Assembly: GCA_019509985.1 (NCBI GenBank) | Contig: JAEKLF010000036.1 | Coordinates: 21,033 to 85,032, forward strand | DNA: 64,000 nucleotides | Origin: Burkholderiales bacterium | GTDB taxonomy: Bacteria; Pseudomonadota; Gammaproteobacteria; Burkholderiales; Burkholderiaceae_C | Direction of reading: 5' to 3' | Shown: positions 32,281-40,818 of the stretch, one piece after another | Layout of the letters: each line of letters begins with the position of its first letter | How positions within the stretch are numbered: position 1 is the first letter of the stretch | Translations under genes and position numbers: made by a program | Notes under the pieces: generated by a model | The model's database searches: none | What the model was told of the DNA's origin: nothing | What the model saw: the letters and a program-made list of their open reading frames with translations, nothing else

Positions 32281-33243
32281 TCACGCGTCCGCCGCGTCGC
32301 CGCTGCCGGCCTTGCGCCTGCCGCTGCGCTTTTCCTTGTCGGCCAGGCGCTCGGCTTCCTGCCTGGCCGCCTTGCGCGCCTCCTCGTCGGCCGCGGCCTG
32401 GCGCCAGGCGCTCATCTCGGCGGGCGTCTCCAGCGTGATGCGGCCCAGCAGCCCTTGACGGAAGTCGATCAGCAGGGCCTCGGCGGCCTTGTGCATCTGC
32501 ACCGCACCGCCGCGCACCTTGGCGCCGCGCTTGCTGCCGATGGCCTCCAGCACGGTGTCATCGGCGCCCAGCTCGGCCAGGCCGTAGCGGTCCTGCAGCC
32601 GCTGCGGGTAGCGGCGCTTGAGCACCGCGATCAACTCCAGCGCCACCTCCTCCTCGTCGAAGGCGTTGCGGCCGATCGCGCCGCTGGCGGCGAGGTGGTA
32701 GCCACTCTGCTCGATGGCGATGCGCGGCCACAGCATGCCGGGCGTATCGAACAGGTAGAAGCCGTTCTCCAGCACGATCTTCTGCTCGAGCTTGGTGATG
32801 CCGGGTTCGTCGCCGGTCTTGGCCGCCTTGCGGCCCACCAGCGTGTTGATCAGCGTGCTCTTGCCGACGTTGGGAATGCCGCAGATCAGCACGCGCAGCG
32901 GCTTGTGCATGTCGCCGCGCAGCGGCGCCAGCTCCCGGCAGGCCTTGATGAGGGCGCGCGCGGGAGACTTGTCGCCCGCGTCCAGCGCAATGGCGCGGGT
33001 GTAGGGTTGGGCGTTGTAGTGGGCCAGCCAGTCGGCCGTGACCGCCTCGTCGGCCAGGTCCTGCTTGTTCAGCACCTTCAGTGACGGGCGGCCCGTGGTC
33101 AGTGCGGCCAGCAGCGGGTTGGCGCTGGAGCCGGGCAGGCGCGCGTCGAGCAGCTCGATGACCACGTCCAGCCCCGCCTTCACGCGATCCTTGATCGCCT
33201 GGCGGGTGGAGTTCATGTGGCCGGGGAACCAGTTGATGGGCAT
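32281..33243 (-). CDS. ylqF: Ribosome biogenesis GTPase YlqF (RbgA-like)
   Basis: A 320-residue circularly permuted GTPase acting in large-subunit ribosome assembly. The motif order is the permuted one: G4 LNKQDLAD (about residue 62), then G1 GIPNVGKST (about 130), then G3 DTPGMLWP (about 175). The N-terminal WFPGHMNSTRQAI is the family's hallmark beginning. The C-terminal domain ends in a basic, charged tail. Start at the ATG at 33243, because the WFPGHM motif follows directly. Confidence 0.93.
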   Translation of the reverse strand: MPINWFPGHMNSTRQAIKDRVKAGLDVVIELLDARLPGSSANPLLAALTTGRPSLKVLNKQDLADEAVTADWLAHYNAQPYTRAIALDAGDKSPARALIKACRELAPLRGDMHKPLRVLICGIPNVGKSTLINTLVGRKAAKTGDEPGITKLEQKIVLENGFYLFDTPGMLWPRIAIEQSGYHLAASGAIGRNAFDEEEVALELIAVLKRRYPQRLQDRYGLAELGADDTVLEAIGSKRGAKVRGGAVQMHKAAEALLIDFRQGLLGRITLETPAEMSAWRQAAADEEARKAARQEAERLADKEKRSGRRKAGSGDAADA

Positions 33244-33351
33244 GCGCTGACGAGTTTGGGGGCTTGCGGAGGCGGCATTGTGGGGCTTACATCCGGTTGC
33301 GGCGCCGGCCTGGGGCTCCCCCAAGATTTAAGGATTGCGTTCGAGGTTGGT

Positions 33352-33750
33352 ATGAGATTCGAAGGTGTTCTGAGCGCGTGGAACCACGATGCCGGTTACG
33401 GCACGATTCGCCCATCGGGTGGCGGCGAAGAGGTGTTTGTCGGTCTGGCGGCGTTTCCGACCGATGGCGAAGGCCCGCGGCTGGACGAACCGCTGAGTTT
33501 TGAAATCGTGACCGGCCGTGACGGCCGCAAGCAGGCCGTGCAACTCAAGCGCGTGCCGGGCATCCACGTCAACCCGGCCATGCGCCAGGCGGCCGGGAGC
33601 GCTCGCCTGCGCGCGCGGCAGGCCCAAAGAAAACGGCGCCTGAGCCTGCTGGCCGGCGCCGTTGTGGCGGTGATGCTGGTGGCGGGTGGCGTGCACTGGT
33701 GGCCGCCGCAGGGCAAGACCGGCGACGTGCCGGCCGGAACGAGGCGCTAG
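33352..33750 (+). CDS. Cold-shock-domain protein with a C-terminal membrane segment
   Basis: A 132-residue protein. Residues 1-67 form a cold-shock-like domain: RFEGVLSAWNHDAGYGTIRPSGGGEEVFV (cited in part: FEGVLSAWNHDAGYGTIRP), corresponding to RNP1, then LDEPLSFEIVTGRDGRKQAVQL. A basic linker (RLRARQAQRKRRL) leads to one membrane helix (LLAGAVVAVMLVAGGVHWW). Related proteins carry a DUF1294 membrane part; here only one helix remains. It may bind RNA at the inner membrane. Start at the ATG at 33352, where the domain begins. Confidence 0.78.
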   Translation: MRFEGVLSAWNHDAGYGTIRPSGGGEEVFVGLAAFPTDGEGPRLDEPLSFEIVTGRDGRKQAVQLKRVPGIHVNPAMRQAAGSARLRARQAQRKRRLSLLAGAVVAVMLVAGGVHWWPPQGKTGDVPAGTRR

Positions 33751-33797
33751 CTTCGACCCGCACGCGCGCCACCCTTGCGGGCGCGCTGAAAGCGGGT

Positions 33798-34115
33798 TCA
33801 GTCCTCGTTCTTGAAGACGAGCTTCACTTCGTGCGTGGCCTTTTCGCCCGGCTCGAACTTCCACTCCATCAAGGCCTGTTTCACGGCGCGGTCAAAGACG
33901 CGCTTGGGTTCGGCTTCGACGATTTCGACATCGCTGACCTTGCCATCGGCTTCGATGGTGAGCTTGGCCTTGACGACGCCGGTGGAGATGCCCTTCTGGG
34001 TCGCCTCACGCGGGAAGTCGGGCGGCACCTTCTTGACGACCTTGGGCACGGCGTGCGCGGCCATGGCCAGCATCAGGCTGGCAGCCAGGATGCTGGCGGA
34101 ACGCAGGAATGACAT
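33798..34115 (-). CDS. TonB C-terminal-domain periplasmic protein
   Basis: A 105-residue exported protein: signal peptide FLRSASILAASLMLAMAAHA, then a TonB-type C-terminal domain (VVKKVPPDFPREATQKGISTG, cited in part: PPDFPREATQKGISTG; then VVKAKLTIEADGKVSDVEIVEA, ending KQALMEWKFEPGEKATHEV). It has no Pro-rich linker or membrane anchor, so it is not a full TonB. Such short proteins occur in many betaproteobacteria; their partner is unknown. It lies 29 bases downstream of the chemoreceptor gene. Confidence 0.82.
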   Translation of the reverse strand: MSFLRSASILAASLMLAMAAHAVPKVVKKVPPDFPREATQKGISTGVVKAKLTIEADGKVSDVEIVEAEPKRVFDRAVKQALMEWKFEPGEKATHEVKLVFKNED

Positions 34116-34144
34116 GGCGAACCTCGGGATGTGGGAAATGGGGG

Positions 34145-35692
34145 TCAGGCCGCGCGGAAGAAGCCGACGGCCTCGATCAGACGGGTGGAGCTGTCGCGCA
34201 GTGCGTCGGCCGAGCGGCTGAGTTCGCCGACCAGGCTGGTGTTCTGCTGCGTGGCCTTGTCGAGTTCGTTCATCGCGCCGTTGACGACGCCGACGCCCGT
34301 GGCCTGCTCGTGGGCTGAGTGCGAGATCTCCTCGATCAGCTGGCCCATGTTGTTGACTTCGTCGACGACGCTGCGGATGGTCACGCCGGCGTTGTTGACC
34401 AGCGTGGTGCCGTTCTCAACCTTGACGGTCGATTCCTGGATCAGCACCTTGATTTCCTTGGCGGCACCGGCCGAGCGCTGGGCCAGCGCGCGCACTTCGG
34501 CGGCCACCACCGCGAAGCCGCGGCCATGTTCGCCCGCACGGGCGGCTTCGACGGCAGCGTTCAGCGCCAGGATGTTGGTCTGGAAGGCGATGCCATCGAT
34601 GACGCCGATGATGTCGCCGATCTTCTTGGAGCTGGCGCTGATCTCTTCCATGGTCTCGACGACCTTGGAGACCACGGCGCCACCGTTGCTGGCGGCCTGG
34701 CGGGCCGTCACGGCGATGCCGGCGGCGCGGCGGGTCAGGTCGCTGGCGCCCTTGAGCGTGGAGGCGATCTCTTCCACCGAGGCTGCCGTGTTCTGCAGGC
34801 TGGCGGCGGATCGCGTCGTGCGCTCGGCCAGGTTGGAATTGCTGTCGGCGATGGAGCCGGAGTTCTCGGCCACTTCGCTGGCTGCGGTCGACACGTCGCG
34901 CACGACGCCGGACAGGGCCTGCTGCATGTCCTTCATGGCCTGCAGCATCTGGCTCAGCTCGTCGCGGCCTTCGACCCGGATGTCCTGCGTCAGGTCGCCG
35001 TCGCGGATCGCTTCGGCGGCCAGTTGGGCCTTGCGGGCCGGGCCGACGATGGAGCGGGCGATGACGAGGCCGCCGCCGATGCCGATGGCCGCGGCCACGG
35101 CGACGAGGACGGCGGTCAGCATCACCGACGAGCGCGCCAGGTCACTGGCGGACGCAGCCAGCTCCTTGCCGCTGTCGAACTGCATGTCGACCAGCTTCTT
35201 CAGGCCTTCCTGCAGCGCGGCCTGGGCCGGGCGCAGGTCGGTGATCAGGCTCTCGCGGGCTTCGTCGGGCGTGCCGTCGGTCTGGATCTTCTGGAACTTT
35301 TCCAGCGCGGCCAGGAACTTGGTCTTGCGCTCACGCACCTCGGCGACGGCGGCCTTCTCCTTGTCGTCGGTGGCGGCGGCTTCCAGGCCAGTGAGCTGTT
35401 TCTCCGCTTCTTCCACGGCGCCGACGATGGCCGCCTTCTGCTTCTTGATCGCGCCGGCGGTGTCCAGCAGCAGCAGATCACGCACGGCGCGCGAAATGAT
35501 GTTGACCTGACTCTCCAGCCCATTGGCCGCAGCGATCTTCACGAGGCTGGAATTGGCCGTGCGGTCCAGGTCCTTGGCCAGGTGGTTGGCGTTGCTGGCG
35601 CCGAAGAAACCGATCGCCACCATCAGCAGGATGAGGAGGCCAAAGCTCACGGCCAGGCGTTGGCCGATGCGCAGTTGCGTCAGGAAGTTCAT
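34145..35692 (-). CDS. Methyl-accepting chemotaxis protein (4HB sensor)
   Basis: A 515-residue chemoreceptor. Helix TM1 is [19 protein letters not shown] and TM2 is [20 protein letters not shown]; between them a four-helix-bundle periplasmic domain (4HB_MCP_1 type) of about 150 residues. A HAMP domain follows, then the signalling hairpin with tip [28 protein letters not shown] (cited in part: [20 protein letters not shown]). It lacks a C-terminal NWETF-type CheR pentapeptide. Ligand unknown. Start at the ATG at 35692. A near-consensus sigma-28 promoter lies just upstream, placing it in the flagellar/chemotaxis regulon. Confidence 0.93.
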   Translation of the reverse strand: MNFLTQLRIGQRLAVSFGLLILLMVAIGFFGASNANHLAKDLDRTANSSLVKIAAANGLESQVNIISRAVRDLLLLDTAGAIKKQKAAIVGAVEEAEKQLTGLEAAATDDKEKAAVAEVRERKTKFLAALEKFQKIQTDGTPDEARESLITDLRPAQAALQEGLKKLVDMQFDSGKELAASASDLARSSVMLTAVLVAVAAAIGIGGGLVIARSIVGPARKAQLAAEAIRDGDLTQDIRVEGRDELSQMLQAMKDMQQALSGVVRDVSTAASEVAENSGSIADSNSNLAERTTRSAASLQNTAASVEEIASTLKGASDLTRRAAGIAVTARQAASNGGAVVSKVVETMEEISASSKKIGDIIGVIDGIAFQTNILALNAAVEAARAGEHGRGFAVVAAEVRALAQRSAGAAKEIKVLIQESTVKVENGTTLVNNAGVTIRSVVDEVNNMGQLIEEISHSAHEQATGVGVVNGAMNELDKATQQNTSLVGELSRSADALRDSSTRLIEAVGFFRAA

Positions 35693-35722
35693 GCGGTTCA
35701 GGTCCTTGTCCGGTGATCTTCG

Positions 35723-35749
35723 GTATCGGCGGCAGGCTGCCGCTCTTGA
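35723..35749 (-). promoter_or_regulatory. Candidate sigma-28 (FliA) promoter of the chemoreceptor gene
   Basis: On the minus strand TCAA (35749-35746), 15 bases, then GCCGATAC (35730-35723), against the FliA consensus TAAA-N15-GCCGATAA. The predicted start is about 25 bases before the ATG at 35692. Ten of twelve consensus positions match with exact spacing. Confidence 0.7.
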
Positions 35750-35905
35750 ATCCAACGATTACTTTAGGCCGCTTGGCCTTGATTGGTGCGGCCCAGCGTC
35801 GGGCCGGCGCGCAGTGTGTCGCGCACGGAGGTGATTTCGACGGAAACGCTTTCACTGCCGCGTGAAGTCGTTCACGTCGCTCCCCTCGCCCACGGGCTTG
35901 TGGTG

Positions 35906-37189
35906 TCAATGTGTTGCTGCGGCAGTGCGCAGCCGCAGCACCTCGACGGCATCGATCTCGCCCGCGTGATGGCCCCAGGACTGGCGCAGATGGCTGGCCA
36001 GCGCGGCCAGGTCTTCCGGACGAAGCACGCCGGCAAAGGGCGGCATGCCATAGGGCCGCGGGTGGCCGGGCGTGGCCGGTGCAAAGCCGCCGCGCTCGAT
36101 GAGGCGGATCAAGTTGGCCGAACTGGCCTGTGTGACGAGGCGGCTGCCGGCCAGCGCCGGATAGGCCCAAGCGCCCGACGCGTCGCGCCGGCCTTCGCCC
36201 TGCTCGCCATGGCAGGCGGCGCAATGCTCGCGGTAGATGCCGGCACCGCGCTCGCGGCGGCGCGGGTCGGGATCGACGGGTTCTGGTCGGGCAACGACTT
36301 GCTCGGGCAGGGCGCGCAGATAGACGCTCATCGCGACGAGGTCGGCGTCGTTCAGCGCTGCCGTGCTGCCGAGCACGACCTCGCCCATCGGGCCGAGCGC
36401 CGCATGGCCGTCGACATGCCCGTCGCGCAGCCAGCGCTGCAGCGTGTCGGCTGGCCAGCGCTGCACGCCGGCCTCGGCGGGGTCATGCAGGGATGGCGCC
36501 ACCCAGCCCAGGCCGACGAGCAGGCCACCGCGGAAGTCCGCCGCGCCGGCATCACCGCCCAGCGCGTTGCGACCGGCGTGGCAGGCGCTGCAATGGGCCG
36601 GGCCCTGGCTCAGGTAGGCGCCGCGGTTCCAGGCGGCGTCGTGAGCCGGATCGGGCTGGTAGACGCCGGGCTTGAAGTAAAGCGCCCGCCAGGCGGCGAT
36701 GGCGAGCTGGCTGCCGAAGGGCCAGCGCAGTTCATGGACACGGCGCGGTGCCTGCACGGGCGGCTGCGCCTGCAGCCAGGCGTGCAGCGCGTCGGCGTCC
36801 TCGCGCGTGAGCAGCGTCGTGTTCGTGACCGGGTGGGCCGGCGCCAGCAGCCGGCCGTCACGCCCCTGGCCGAGGTGGAGGGCGCGCCAGAAATCGTTGG
36901 CACTCCAGCCGCCGAGGCCGGTCTGGGCATCGGGCGTCAGATTGGACGAGAACACCGTGCCGAAGGGCGTCGGGATGGGGCGGCCGCCGGCCAGACGCTC
37001 GCCGCCGCGGGCCGTGTGGCAGCCGGCGCAGTTGCCGACCGCGGCCAGGTAGGCGCCGCGCGCCAGGCTGACGGGGGCGGCGGACGCCGGTGTTGCGTCC
37101 GACAGGCCGCGCTGCCAGGCCAGCAGGCCGAAGGCCGCTGCCGTGGCGAGCAGGGCCAGCAGCGCGAGACCGAACAGCAGGCGTTTCAT
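35906..37189 (-). CDS. Triheme cytochrome c (alcohol-dehydrogenase subunit-like)
   Basis: A 427-residue exported protein with one N-terminal membrane segment/signal (RLLFGLALLALLATAAAFGLLAW) and three heme c sites: CAGCH (about residue 54), CSACH (about 204) and CAACH (about 322). Three mono-heme domains in this order match the cytochrome subunit of membrane alcohol and aldehyde dehydrogenases. No dehydrogenase partner is next to it. Its ATG overlaps the stop of the diheme cytochrome gene by 4 bases, so the two probably work as one periplasmic electron-transfer chain. Confidence 0.9.
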   Translation of the reverse strand: MKRLLFGLALLALLATAAAFGLLAWQRGLSDATPASAAPVSLARGAYLAAVGNCAGCHTARGGERLAGGRPIPTPFGTVFSSNLTPDAQTGLGGWSANDFWRALHLGQGRDGRLLAPAHPVTNTTLLTREDADALHAWLQAQPPVQAPRRVHELRWPFGSQLAIAAWRALYFKPGVYQPDPAHDAAWNRGAYLSQGPAHCSACHAGRNALGGDAGAADFRGGLLVGLGWVAPSLHDPAEAGVQRWPADTLQRWLRDGHVDGHAALGPMGEVVLGSTAALNDADLVAMSVYLRALPEQVVARPEPVDPDPRRRERGAGIYREHCAACHGEQGEGRRDASGAWAYPALAGSRLVTQASSANLIRLIERGGFAPATPGHPRPYGMPPFAGVLRPEDLAALASHLRQSWGHHAGEIDAVEVLRLRTAAATH

Positions 37190-37860
37190 GGCGGCAGGCC
37201 GCTGCAGCGCAGCGGTGCCGGTGCGGCGAGCGTGGCGGCCGGATGCGGGTCGGCCGGCAGGGGCTGGCCGGCCAGGAACTGCGTGACCGCGTTGATGTCG
37301 GCCTCGGTCAGCGTCTTGGCGACCTGCGCCATGCAGTCGGGCGCCTGGGCGTGGCGCTGGCCGCTGCGCCAGGCGCCGAGCTGGCCATTCAGATAGTCGC
37401 GCGACAGGCCGAGCAGCCCCGGCACGCCCGGCTGGGTGCCGGTCAGGCGCTCGCCGTGGCAGGCCGTGCAGGCGGGCAGGCGTCGAGCGGCGTCGCCGTT
37501 GCGGATCAGCTGCTCGGCGTGCGCCAACTCGGGCGCGGCGAGGGTGGGCTTCTGCGGCGGCGGGTAGGGCAGGTCCAGCGATGCGAAGTGGCCGGCCAGT
37601 TCTTTCAGATAGGTGTCGGACAGCGGTGCGATCAGCTCGCTCATCAAGCCGTAGTCGCGCCGGCCGTCGCGAAAGTTCAGCAACTGGCTGTAGAGATACC
37701 CGGCCGGCTTGCCCGCCAGGCGCGGGTAGTAACCGTCCGGCGCGGCGCGGCCTTGCTTGCCGTGGCAGCCGGTGCAGGCCAGGGCGCGCTGCGCCAGCGT
37801 GTCCGGGACGGGCTGTGCCTGGGCCGCGGCCATTGCAAAGGCCAGCAGCCAGGCCCTCAT
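37186..37860 (-). CDS. Diheme cytochrome c (c4-like)
   Basis: A 224-residue protein with signal peptide RAWLLAFAMAAAQAQ and two heme c sites, CTGCH (about residue 30) and CTACH (about 134). The layout of two similar ~100-residue domains (GRAAPDGYYPRLAGKPAGYL in the first, GVPGLLGLSRDYLNGQLG in the second) is that of cytochrome c4. It overlaps yggS upstream and the triheme cytochrome downstream by 4 bases each. It probably passes electrons from the triheme protein to a terminal oxidase. Confidence 0.9.
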   Translation of the reverse strand: MRAWLLAFAMAAAQAQPVPDTLAQRALACTGCHGKQGRAAPDGYYPRLAGKPAGYLYSQLLNFRDGRRDYGLMSELIAPLSDTYLKELAGHFASLDLPYPPPQKPTLAAPELAHAEQLIRNGDAARRLPACTACHGERLTGTQPGVPGLLGLSRDYLNGQLGAWRSGQRHAQAPDCMAQVAKTLTEADINAVTQFLAGQPLPADPHPAATLAAPAPLRCSGLPP

Positions 37861-38534
37861 GCCCGCGTCCCGAAGATCGCGCTGCCCACGCGCACCATCG
37901 TGGAGCCGGCCGTGATCGCGTCCTCGAGGTCGGCGCTCATGCCCAGGGACAGCGTATCCAGCGCCAGGCCTTCGGTCTTCAGCGTGTCGAACAGCGTCGC
38001 CATCGTTCGGTGCTGGGCCAGCGCGCCGGGGCCGGGCTCCGGCACGGCCATCAGGCCGCGCAGGTGCAGCCGGGGCAGGGCCGCCACCCGATGCGCCAGC
38101 GCGGCGACCTCGTCCAGCGCCAGGCCGCTTTTGCTCGTCTCGCCGCTGACATTGACCTGCAGGCAGACATTCAGCGGCGGCAAGGCGGCCGGGCGCTGTT
38201 CGCTGAGCCGCTCGGCAATCTTGAGCCGGTCGACGCCGTGCACCCAGTCGAATTGCTCGGCGACGGGCCGGGTTTTGTTGGACTGCAGCGGGCCGATCAG
38301 GTGCCACTCGATCTGGCCGCGCAGGTCGGCGAGCTCGTCGACCTTGGCCAGACCCTCCTGCACATAGTTCTCGCCGAAGGCGCGGGCACCTGCGGCGAAG
38401 GCTTCGCGCACGGCTGAAGCGGGGAAGGTCTTGCTGACGACGAGCAGGCGGACGGCCTCGGGCGGTCGTCCGGCTGCGACGCATGCCGCAGCGATCCGGT
38501 GTTTGGTGGCTTGAAGGGAGTCGGAGATCGCCAT
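37857..38534 (-). CDS. YggS-family PLP homeostasis protein
   Basis: A 225-residue alanine-racemase-fold protein that binds pyridoxal phosphate and keeps PLP and amino-acid pools balanced. VSKTFPASAVREAFAAGARAFGENYVQE includes the PLP Lys (VSKT) and the GENYVQE motif (cited in parts). WHLIGPLQSNKTRPV and SLGMSADLEDAI are family motifs. It lies divergent from pilT, the usual order in Beta- and Gammaproteobacteria. Here it also heads the cytochrome operon, overlapping it by 4 bases. Confidence 0.93.
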   Translation of the reverse strand: MAISDSLQATKHRIAAACVAAGRPPEAVRLLVVSKTFPASAVREAFAAGARAFGENYVQEGLAKVDELADLRGQIEWHLIGPLQSNKTRPVAEQFDWVHGVDRLKIAERLSEQRPAALPPLNVCLQVNVSGETSKSGLALDEVAALAHRVAALPRLHLRGLMAVPEPGPGALAQHRTMATLFDTLKTEGLALDTLSLGMSADLEDAITAGSTMVRVGSAIFGTRA

Positions 38535-38561
38535 AATGGTCCGAGCACTCCACCGAACACC

Positions 38562-39605
38562 ATGGACATCACTCAGCTGCTGGCATTCTCGGTCAAGAAC
38601 AAGGCGTCGGACCTGCACCTTTCGGCTGGGCTGCCACCCATGATCCGTGTGCATGGCGATGTGCGCCGCATCAACGTCGAGGCCCTGGACCATCGCGCGG
38701 TCCACGACATGGTCTACGACATCATGAACGACTCGCAGCGCAAGGTGTACGAGGAGACCTTGGAAGTCGACTTCTCGTTCGAGATCCAGGGCCTGGCGCG
38801 TTTCCGCGTCAACGCCTTCAACCAGAACCGCGGCGCGGGCGCCGTGTTCCGGACCATTCCGAGCAAGATCCTGTCGCTGGAGCAACTGGCCGCGCCCAAG
38901 GTCTTCGCCGAGCTGGCGCTCAAGCCCCGCGGCATGGTGCTGGTGACCGGCCCGACGGGCTCGGGCAAGAGCACGACGCTGGCGGCCATGGTCAATCACC
39001 TCAACGAGAACGAGTACGGCCACATCCTGACCATCGAGGACCCGATCGAGTTCGTGCACGAGAGCAAGAAGAGCCTGATCAACCAGCGCGAGGTCGGGCC
39101 GCACACGCACTCCTTCGCCAACGCGCTGCGCTCGGCGCTGCGCGAAGACCCGGACTGCGTGCTGGTCGGCGAAATGCGTGACCTGGAAACCATCCGCCTC
39201 GCGCTGACCGCGGCCGAGACGGGTCACCTGGTGTTCGGCACGCTGCACACGTCGTCGGCCGCCAAGACGGTGGACCGCATCGTCGACGTCTTCCCCGCGG
39301 CCGAGAAGGAAATGGTGAGGGCGATGGTGTCCGAGTCTCTCGTGGCGGTCATCTCGCAGAGCCTGTGCAAGCTCAAGGACGGCACCGGCCGCGTCGCGGC
39401 GCACGAGATCATGCTGGGCACCTCGGCCATCCGCAACCTGATCCGCGAGAACAAGGTGGCGCAGATGTACTCGTCCATCCAGACGGGCAATTCGCAAGGC
39501 ATGCAGACGCTCGACCAGAACCTCACCGACCTGGTCCGCCGCAACATCATCTCGCCCGCGGAAGCGCGCTCCAAAGCCAAGTTCCCGGAAAACTTTCCTG
39601 GCTGA
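38562..39605 (+). CDS. pilT: Type IV pilus retraction ATPase PilT
   Basis: A 347-residue AAA+ ATPase driving pilus retraction for twitching motility. Walker A is GPTGSGKSTTLAAM (about residue 133). The Asp box is TIEDPIEFVH, Walker B is CVLVGEMRDLETI, and the His box is GTLHTSSAAKTVDRI. The C-terminal AIRNLIRE motif needed for retraction is intact (TSAIRNLIREN). Start at the ATG at 38562. The 3' end of the gene is part of a palindrome that spans its stop codon. Confidence 0.96.
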   Translation: MDITQLLAFSVKNKASDLHLSAGLPPMIRVHGDVRRINVEALDHRAVHDMVYDIMNDSQRKVYEETLEVDFSFEIQGLARFRVNAFNQNRGAGAVFRTIPSKILSLEQLAAPKVFAELALKPRGMVLVTGPTGSGKSTTLAAMVNHLNENEYGHILTIEDPIEFVHESKKSLINQREVGPHTHSFANALRSALREDPDCVLVGEMRDLETIRLALTAAETGHLVFGTLHTSSAAKTVDRIVDVFPAAEKEMVRAMVSESLVAVISQSLCKLKDGTGRVAAHEIMLGTSAIRNLIRENKVAQMYSSIQTGNSQGMQTLDQNLTDLVRRNIISPAEARSKAKFPENFPG

Positions 39606-39651
39606 GCCAGGAAAGTTTGACGTCACTCATGTGGCTTGCCACGTGAGTGAC
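39590..39651 (+). promoter_or_regulatory. Two back-to-back palindromes between pilT and pilU
   Basis: First palindrome: AAACTTTCCTGGCT (39590-39603), one base, then AGCCAGGAAAGTTT (39605-39618), perfect, including the pilT stop codon. Second: GTCACTCATGTGGC (39622-39635), TT, then GCCACGTGAGTGAC (39638-39651), 13 of 14 paired. pilU starts 29 bases later. No T-run follows, so these are more likely mRNA-processing or stability stems, or protein-binding palindromes, than a terminator. Confidence 0.7.
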
Positions 39652-39679
39652 GGCAAAACTCCCGTATTGAAAGACCCTT

Positions 39680-40816
39680 ATGGAACGCGACCAGGCCTCG
39701 AAATTCATCAACGACCTGCTGCGGCTGATGCTGTCGCGCAAGGGCTCCGACCTCTTCCTGACGGCCGAGTTCCCGCCGGCCATCAAGGTCGACGGCAAGC
39801 TGACCAAGGTCTCGCCTCAGCCGCTGACAGGCCAGCACACGCTGCAGTTGGCGCGGGCCATCATGAACGACAAGCAGGCGGCCGAGTTCGAGCGCAGCAA
39901 GGAGTGCAACTTCGCGATCTCGCCGCACGGCGTCGGGCGCTTCCGGGTCAACGCCTTCCTGCAGCAGGGCCAGGTCGGCCTGGTGCTGCGGACCATCCCG
40001 TCGACGCTGCCGACGATCCAGTCGCTGGACCTGCCGCCCGTGCTGCGCGAGGTGGTGCAGCACAAGCGCGGCCTGGTCATCGTCGTGGGTGCCACCGGCT
40101 CGGGCAAGAGCACGTCGCTGGCCGCGATGATCGACGAGCGCAACGAGACGACCTATGGCCACATCGTGACCATCGAGGATCCGATCGAGTTCGTGCATCC
40201 GCACAAGAACTGCATCGTCACGCAACGCGAGCTGGGCCTGGACACCGACAGCTGGGAGGCCGCGCTGAAGAACTCGCTGCGCCAGGCGCCGGACGTCATC
40301 CTGATGGGCGAGCTGCGCGACCGCGAGACGATGGAACACGCGGTGGCCTTCGCCGAGACCGGCCACCTCTGCATGGCCACACTGCACGCCAACAGCGCCA
40401 ACCAGGCGCTGGACCGCATCATCAACTTCTTCCCCGAAGACCGGCGCCAGCAGTTGCTGATGGACCTGTCGCTGAACCTGCGCGCGCTGGTCAGCCAGCG
40501 CCTGCTGCCGCGCCGCGAAGGCAAGGGCCGCGTCGCCGCGGTCGAGATCCTGCTCAACTCGCCGCTGATCTCGGACCTGATCTTCAAGGGCGAGATCAGC
40601 GAGATCAAGGAGCTGATGAAGCGCTCGCGCGAACTGGGCATGCAGACCTTCGACCAGGCGCTGTTCGACCTGTACGAGGCCGGCAAGGTCACCTACGAAG
40701 ACGCACTGCGCAACGCCGACTCGGTGAACGACCTGCGCCTGCAGATCAAGCTGAACAGCGAGCGTGCGCGCTCCGGCGACCTGTCCTCCGGCACCGAACA
40801 CCTGACCATTCTCTGA
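39680..40816 (+). CDS. pilU: PilT-dependent retraction ATPase PilU
   Basis: A 378-residue paralogue of PilT and its partner in retraction. Walker A is GATGSGKSTSLAAM, the Asp box TIEDPIEFVHPHKNC and Walker B VILMGELRDRETM. The His box ATLHANSANQALDRI is present. The PilU-specific HPHKNCIVTQREL replaces PilT's HESKKSLINQREV, and the C-terminal tail after the motor domain (LQIKLNSERARS) is longer. Downstream of pilT with only the two palindromes between. Confidence 0.95.
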   Translation: MERDQASKFINDLLRLMLSRKGSDLFLTAEFPPAIKVDGKLTKVSPQPLTGQHTLQLARAIMNDKQAAEFERSKECNFAISPHGVGRFRVNAFLQQGQVGLVLRTIPSTLPTIQSLDLPPVLREVVQHKRGLVIVVGATGSGKSTSLAAMIDERNETTYGHIVTIEDPIEFVHPHKNCIVTQRELGLDTDSWEAALKNSLRQAPDVILMGELRDRETMEHAVAFAETGHLCMATLHANSANQALDRIINFFPEDRRQQLLMDLSLNLRALVSQRLLPRREGKGRVAAVEILLNSPLISDLIFKGEISEIKELMKRSRELGMQTFDQALFDLYEAGKVTYEDALRNADSVNDLRLQIKLNSERARSGDLSSGTEHLTIL

Positions 40817-40818
40817 GC

